A stretch of DNA of 16,965 nucleotides from Leptospiraceae bacterium UBA2033 (GTDB taxonomy: Bacteria; Spirochaetota; Leptospiria; Leptospirales; Leptospiraceae), in NCBI GenBank assembly GCA_002333425.1, contig DDBL01000177.1, positions 8,015 through 24,979 of the forward strand. The letters run 5' to 3'. The notes under the pieces are model-generated. The model had not been told where the DNA came from. It was given only the letters and a program-made list of their open reading frames with translations, and did no database searches. Below are positions 14,812 through 16,965 of the stretch, piece by piece (position 1 is the first letter of the stretch; each line of letters begins with the position of its first letter). A program made the position numbers and the translations under genes.

Positions 14812-14840
14812 GTAGAGACAGGTTTGAAACCTGTCTCTAC
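14812..14840. repeat. REP-like palindrome, 14-bp perfect arms around one base
   Basis: GTAGAGACAGGTTT (14812-14825) and its exact reverse complement (14827-14840) flank a single G. It lies in the 54-nt gap between the PhoD-like gene and the acyl-CoA synthetase gene, both on the minus strand. No T-run follows on the minus strand, so it does not look like a normal terminator for the synthetase gene, though a strong hairpin could still slow transcription or protect the 3' end. GTAGAGAC-type palindromes occur as dispersed intergenic repeats in other bacteria. Confidence 0.8.
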
Positions 14841-14855
14841 GTGTAAAATGCATAC

Positions 14856-16733
14856 CTATTCGTACATGCTCTTAATTAGTTTAGCATATTTGTCGGAAAT
14901 CACATTGCGTTTCATTTTGAATAGATTTGTGAGTTCGTCTCCCACTTCCATTGCTTTTGGTAAAAAACGAAAGTCAGAAATTCTTTCAAAACTCTTAAAT
15001 CCATTTTGACCTGAGATGATATCTTTAATCGCGGTCATGTAATGGGATCTAAGTTTTTCGTTCTTGTTTAGGTCGTCTCCGTAATTGATATTCCAACCTG
15101 CTTCTTTTAGTTTCTCAACATCAGGCCAAATTAGGCAAGATAATGCTTTTTGATCTTGACCAACTACCATCACTTGATTGATGTGAGCGTGCTCTAAGAG
15201 TAAATTCTCGATTGGGACTGGCTCTACGTTTTCTCCGCCTAAAAGTACGATTGTATCTTTTACTCTTCCTCTTACAGAAAGGGTTCCATTGAAACTTTTA
15301 AATCCTAAGTCACCTGTATTGAGCCAACCATTTACAATAGTCTTCGCTGTAGCTTCTGGATTTTTGTAATAGCCTTTCATTACTTGAGGACCTTTTACAT
15401 GAATAATTCCAAGCTCCCCGGTTTTAACTTCTTGTCCTTTGTCATTTAGAACTTTTACCTCAGTACCAGTTGGAGTAAATCCTACACTACCTTGGATGAC
15501 TCTGCCAACTGCTCGAACCGAAATAACAGGAGCACATTCAGTCATTCCATAACCTTCGTAAACAGGAATTCCAATTACGTTAAAAAATTCATCTACGTGA
15601 GCTGGTAGTGCACCACCACCAGAAATGGTGCCCCGTAATTGTCCACCAAGAGCTTCTCTAATTTTTTCGAATACGATTTTATCTAATGCAGTCGACGGAA
15701 TAGCAAGATTAGCCGTTGTAAGCAAAGACTGGAGAGTTCTGCTGAATTTTTCCATTCCTTCTTCTTGTTTTGTTTGTAGTTCATTACCTTGGATATAGTC
15801 TAGACCTTTTCTATAACTTTTTCCTACTTCATAGGCAGTGTTAAAAAGAAGTTGTCTGATAGGCTCTGATTTTTCTACTTTTGCTTTTATACCTGCATAT
15901 AAATTTTCCCAAAGCCTTGGAGCGGATGCCATAAAAGTTGGTTTTACTTTGGTAAAATCATCGCGCAAATCTCTTACGTTTGTGTAATAAATCGCTGCAC
16001 CAGATGCAACCATCGAATAATCATTTGCTCTTTCAAAGATATGCCATACTGGTAATATAGATAGAACTCGATCCCCTTTTTTTAGACCAACTAAAGGAGG
16101 AATCGAAATTACATTGTAAATCATATTACGATGAGTGAGCATTACACCTTTTGGAAGACCAGTAGTGCCGGATGTATAGATGATTGTGAATAAGTCATCC
16201 TCTTTGGTGTCTCTTGCTCTTTTTAATAACTCTGTAAGTTTAGATGCTCTAAGTTCCTTTCCTTTTTCGATTGCATCGTAGATATTAATCACATTCTCAG
16301 AAGTGGATTTGTAATCTTTGTCGAGTACGATGATTTTTGTGACAGAGGTTTTTGGAATCATTGGTAAAACGCTTTCTAAGAGTTTTCCATGTTCAATAAA
16401 ACAAAATTTACTTTCGCTATGCTCTAGAATGTATTGAATTTCCTGCGGTGTAGAATCGGAGCCTCTTGGAACATTGGCTGCTCCATTGAGAAGAACTGCC
16501 ATATCTGCTACAGCCCATTCAACGCGATTATCAGACATTAAACCTACTTTGTCACCTGGATTTAATCCAATCGACATGAGGTAGAGACCAAGGTTTTCGC
16601 CTTGTGTGTAGGCATCTCTAAAAGTTACACCTTGGAATTTTTTATTGGTATCTTTTGTAAAGAAAGTAGGAACATTTCCTGAATTTGTATTGATTGAAAA
16701 GAACATCTCGTTTAGAGTTCTATAATTACCCAT
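14856..16733 (-). CDS. fadD: Long-chain acyl-CoA synthetase (AMP-forming)
   Basis: Activates fatty acids to acyl-CoA with ATP and CoA, the entry step for beta-oxidation and lipid synthesis. Leptospires use fatty acids as their main carbon source. From the ATG at 16731-16733 (625 residues) the marks are the P-loop YTSGTTGLPKG at 186-196, GTISGGGALP at 368-377, YEGYGMTECAP at 392-402, GWLNTGD at 469-475 and the hinge GRVKDTIVLLGGENVEP at 489-505. The probable catalytic Lys606 is in LFKMKR. The long insertion between the P-loop and the TEC motif matches the large Faa1-type branch. The start is chosen because GGGAG lies about 11 nt upstream. The longer in-frame ATG at 16808 has no ribosome site and adds a non-family basic stretch. 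The symbol is by function only, as several paralogues are usual. Confidence 0.9.
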   Translation of the reverse strand: MGNYRTLNEMFFSINTNSGNVPTFFTKDTNKKFQGVTFRDAYTQGENLGLYLMSIGLNPGDKVGLMSDNRVEWAVADMAVLLNGAANVPRGSDSTPQEIQYILEHSESKFCFIEHGKLLESVLPMIPKTSVTKIIVLDKDYKSTSENVINIYDAIEKGKELRASKLTELLKRARDTKEDDLFTIIYTSGTTGLPKGVMLTHRNMIYNVISIPPLVGLKKGDRVLSILPVWHIFERANDYSMVASGAAIYYTNVRDLRDDFTKVKPTFMASAPRLWENLYAGIKAKVEKSEPIRQLLFNTAYEVGKSYRKGLDYIQGNELQTKQEEGMEKFSRTLQSLLTTANLAIPSTALDKIVFEKIREALGGQLRGTISGGGALPAHVDEFFNVIGIPVYEGYGMTECAPVISVRAVGRVIQGSVGFTPTGTEVKVLNDKGQEVKTGELGIIHVKGPQVMKGYYKNPEATAKTIVNGWLNTGDLGFKSFNGTLSVRGRVKDTIVLLGGENVEPVPIENLLLEHAHINQVMVVGQDQKALSCLIWPDVEKLKEAGWNINYGDDLNKNEKLRSHYMTAIKDIISGQNGFKSFERISDFRFLPKAMEVGDELTNLFKMKRNVISDKYAKLIKSMYE

Positions 16734-16902
16734 TTTAATATTTTCTCCCAGTTGGCTATTATTTGCCCTTCCTCGAGAGGATTTGCGAAATAACAGAATT
16801 ATGCTCATAGAAATTGAGATTCAAAATTCTTTCAACCTAAAAATATCTTTATTGCAACTACTCAGCGCGGTTCAATGCTGTCAAGTTAAGAAGAAAAAGA
16901 TA

Positions 16903-16965
16903 AACCACAAAGAACACTAAGAGAAAAGCACACAAAGATCACAAAGAAAATCATAAACTTTGTGC
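16903..16965. repeat. CACAAAG repeat element, cut by window edge
   Basis: CACAAAG-type heptamers occur at 16906, 16915 (CACTAAG), 16931 and 16940, in pairs spaced 9 nt apart, followed by an inverted copy CTTTGTG at 16958-16964. The visible part can fold (CACAAAG with CTTTGTG), and the element probably continues beyond the window. It lies upstream of the acyl-CoA synthetase gene. Its units resemble those of the element at 334-531, with A for G and a 9-nt instead of an 8-nt step, so the two may belong to one broad repeat class. Confidence 0.65.

Noticed and set aside
16879..16884. TTGACA on the minus strand as the -35 of the acyl-CoA synthetase gene
   Set aside because: Bases 17-18 nt downstream (GTAGTT/TAGTTG) do not resemble a -10 box; left as an unproven possibility.
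16901..16965. CACAAAG repeats as a CRISPR array
   Set aside because: Units are 7 bases at 9-nt steps with no spacers of CRISPR size and no cas genes.

Overview
The window is AT-rich chromosomal DNA (about one third G+C by eye), and its genes suggest a spirochaete of the order Leptospirales, probably Leptospira or a close relative. The basis is the protein content: enolase reads very much like leptospiral enolase as I remember it, and several proteins are families I associate with leptospires (DUF1285, FecR with LysM, DUF1186, a SPOR protein beside coaE, lipoproteins with loose lipoboxes). This is recognition by eye, not a database search. I see no tRNA, rRNA, CRISPR array, transposase or phage gene.

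Left part, minus strand (1-5007). The window opens inside gatB, which runs off the left edge. A gene-free stretch of 378 bases follows. It holds an inverted-repeat element built from CACNGAG units. Next is a hypothetical gene whose start codon lies in a perfect 50-bp palindrome. Then comes a compact run read in the order eno, an ftsB/divIC-like gene, clpP, a small acidic gene and a YheT-type hydrolase gene. These genes overlap or nearly touch and are probably one transcript.

Middle, plus strand (5180-8260). coaE, a SPOR-domain membrane protein and two exported proteins of unknown function lie close together and read away from eno. Two minus-strand genes meet them: a lipoprotein that overlaps a DUF1285 protein.

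Right part. The plus-strand run 9379-13773 holds an RsiV-like DUF3298 protein, a DUF1186 helical-repeat protein, a glpD-type glycerol-3-phosphate dehydrogenase, a LysM-FecR protein and a small TPR-like protein. On the minus strand lie a PhoD-like phosphoesterase and a long-chain acyl-CoA synthetase, separated by a 29-bp REP-like palindrome. The right edge enters a second repeat element made of CACAAAG units.

Taken together, metabolism is fatty-acid and glycerol centred: acyl-CoA synthetase (which needs CoA, hence CoaE), GlpD feeding dihydroxyacetone phosphate, and enolase in lower glycolysis or gluconeogenesis. Cell-envelope and division functions (FtsB-like, SPOR, LysM-FecR, exported proteins) are interleaved with them. 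I do not see a convincing new defence or mobile system. The least explained items are the palindrome over a start codon, the two repeat elements, the two-membrane-segment FtsB-like protein and the acidic gene locked between clpP and the hydrolase.
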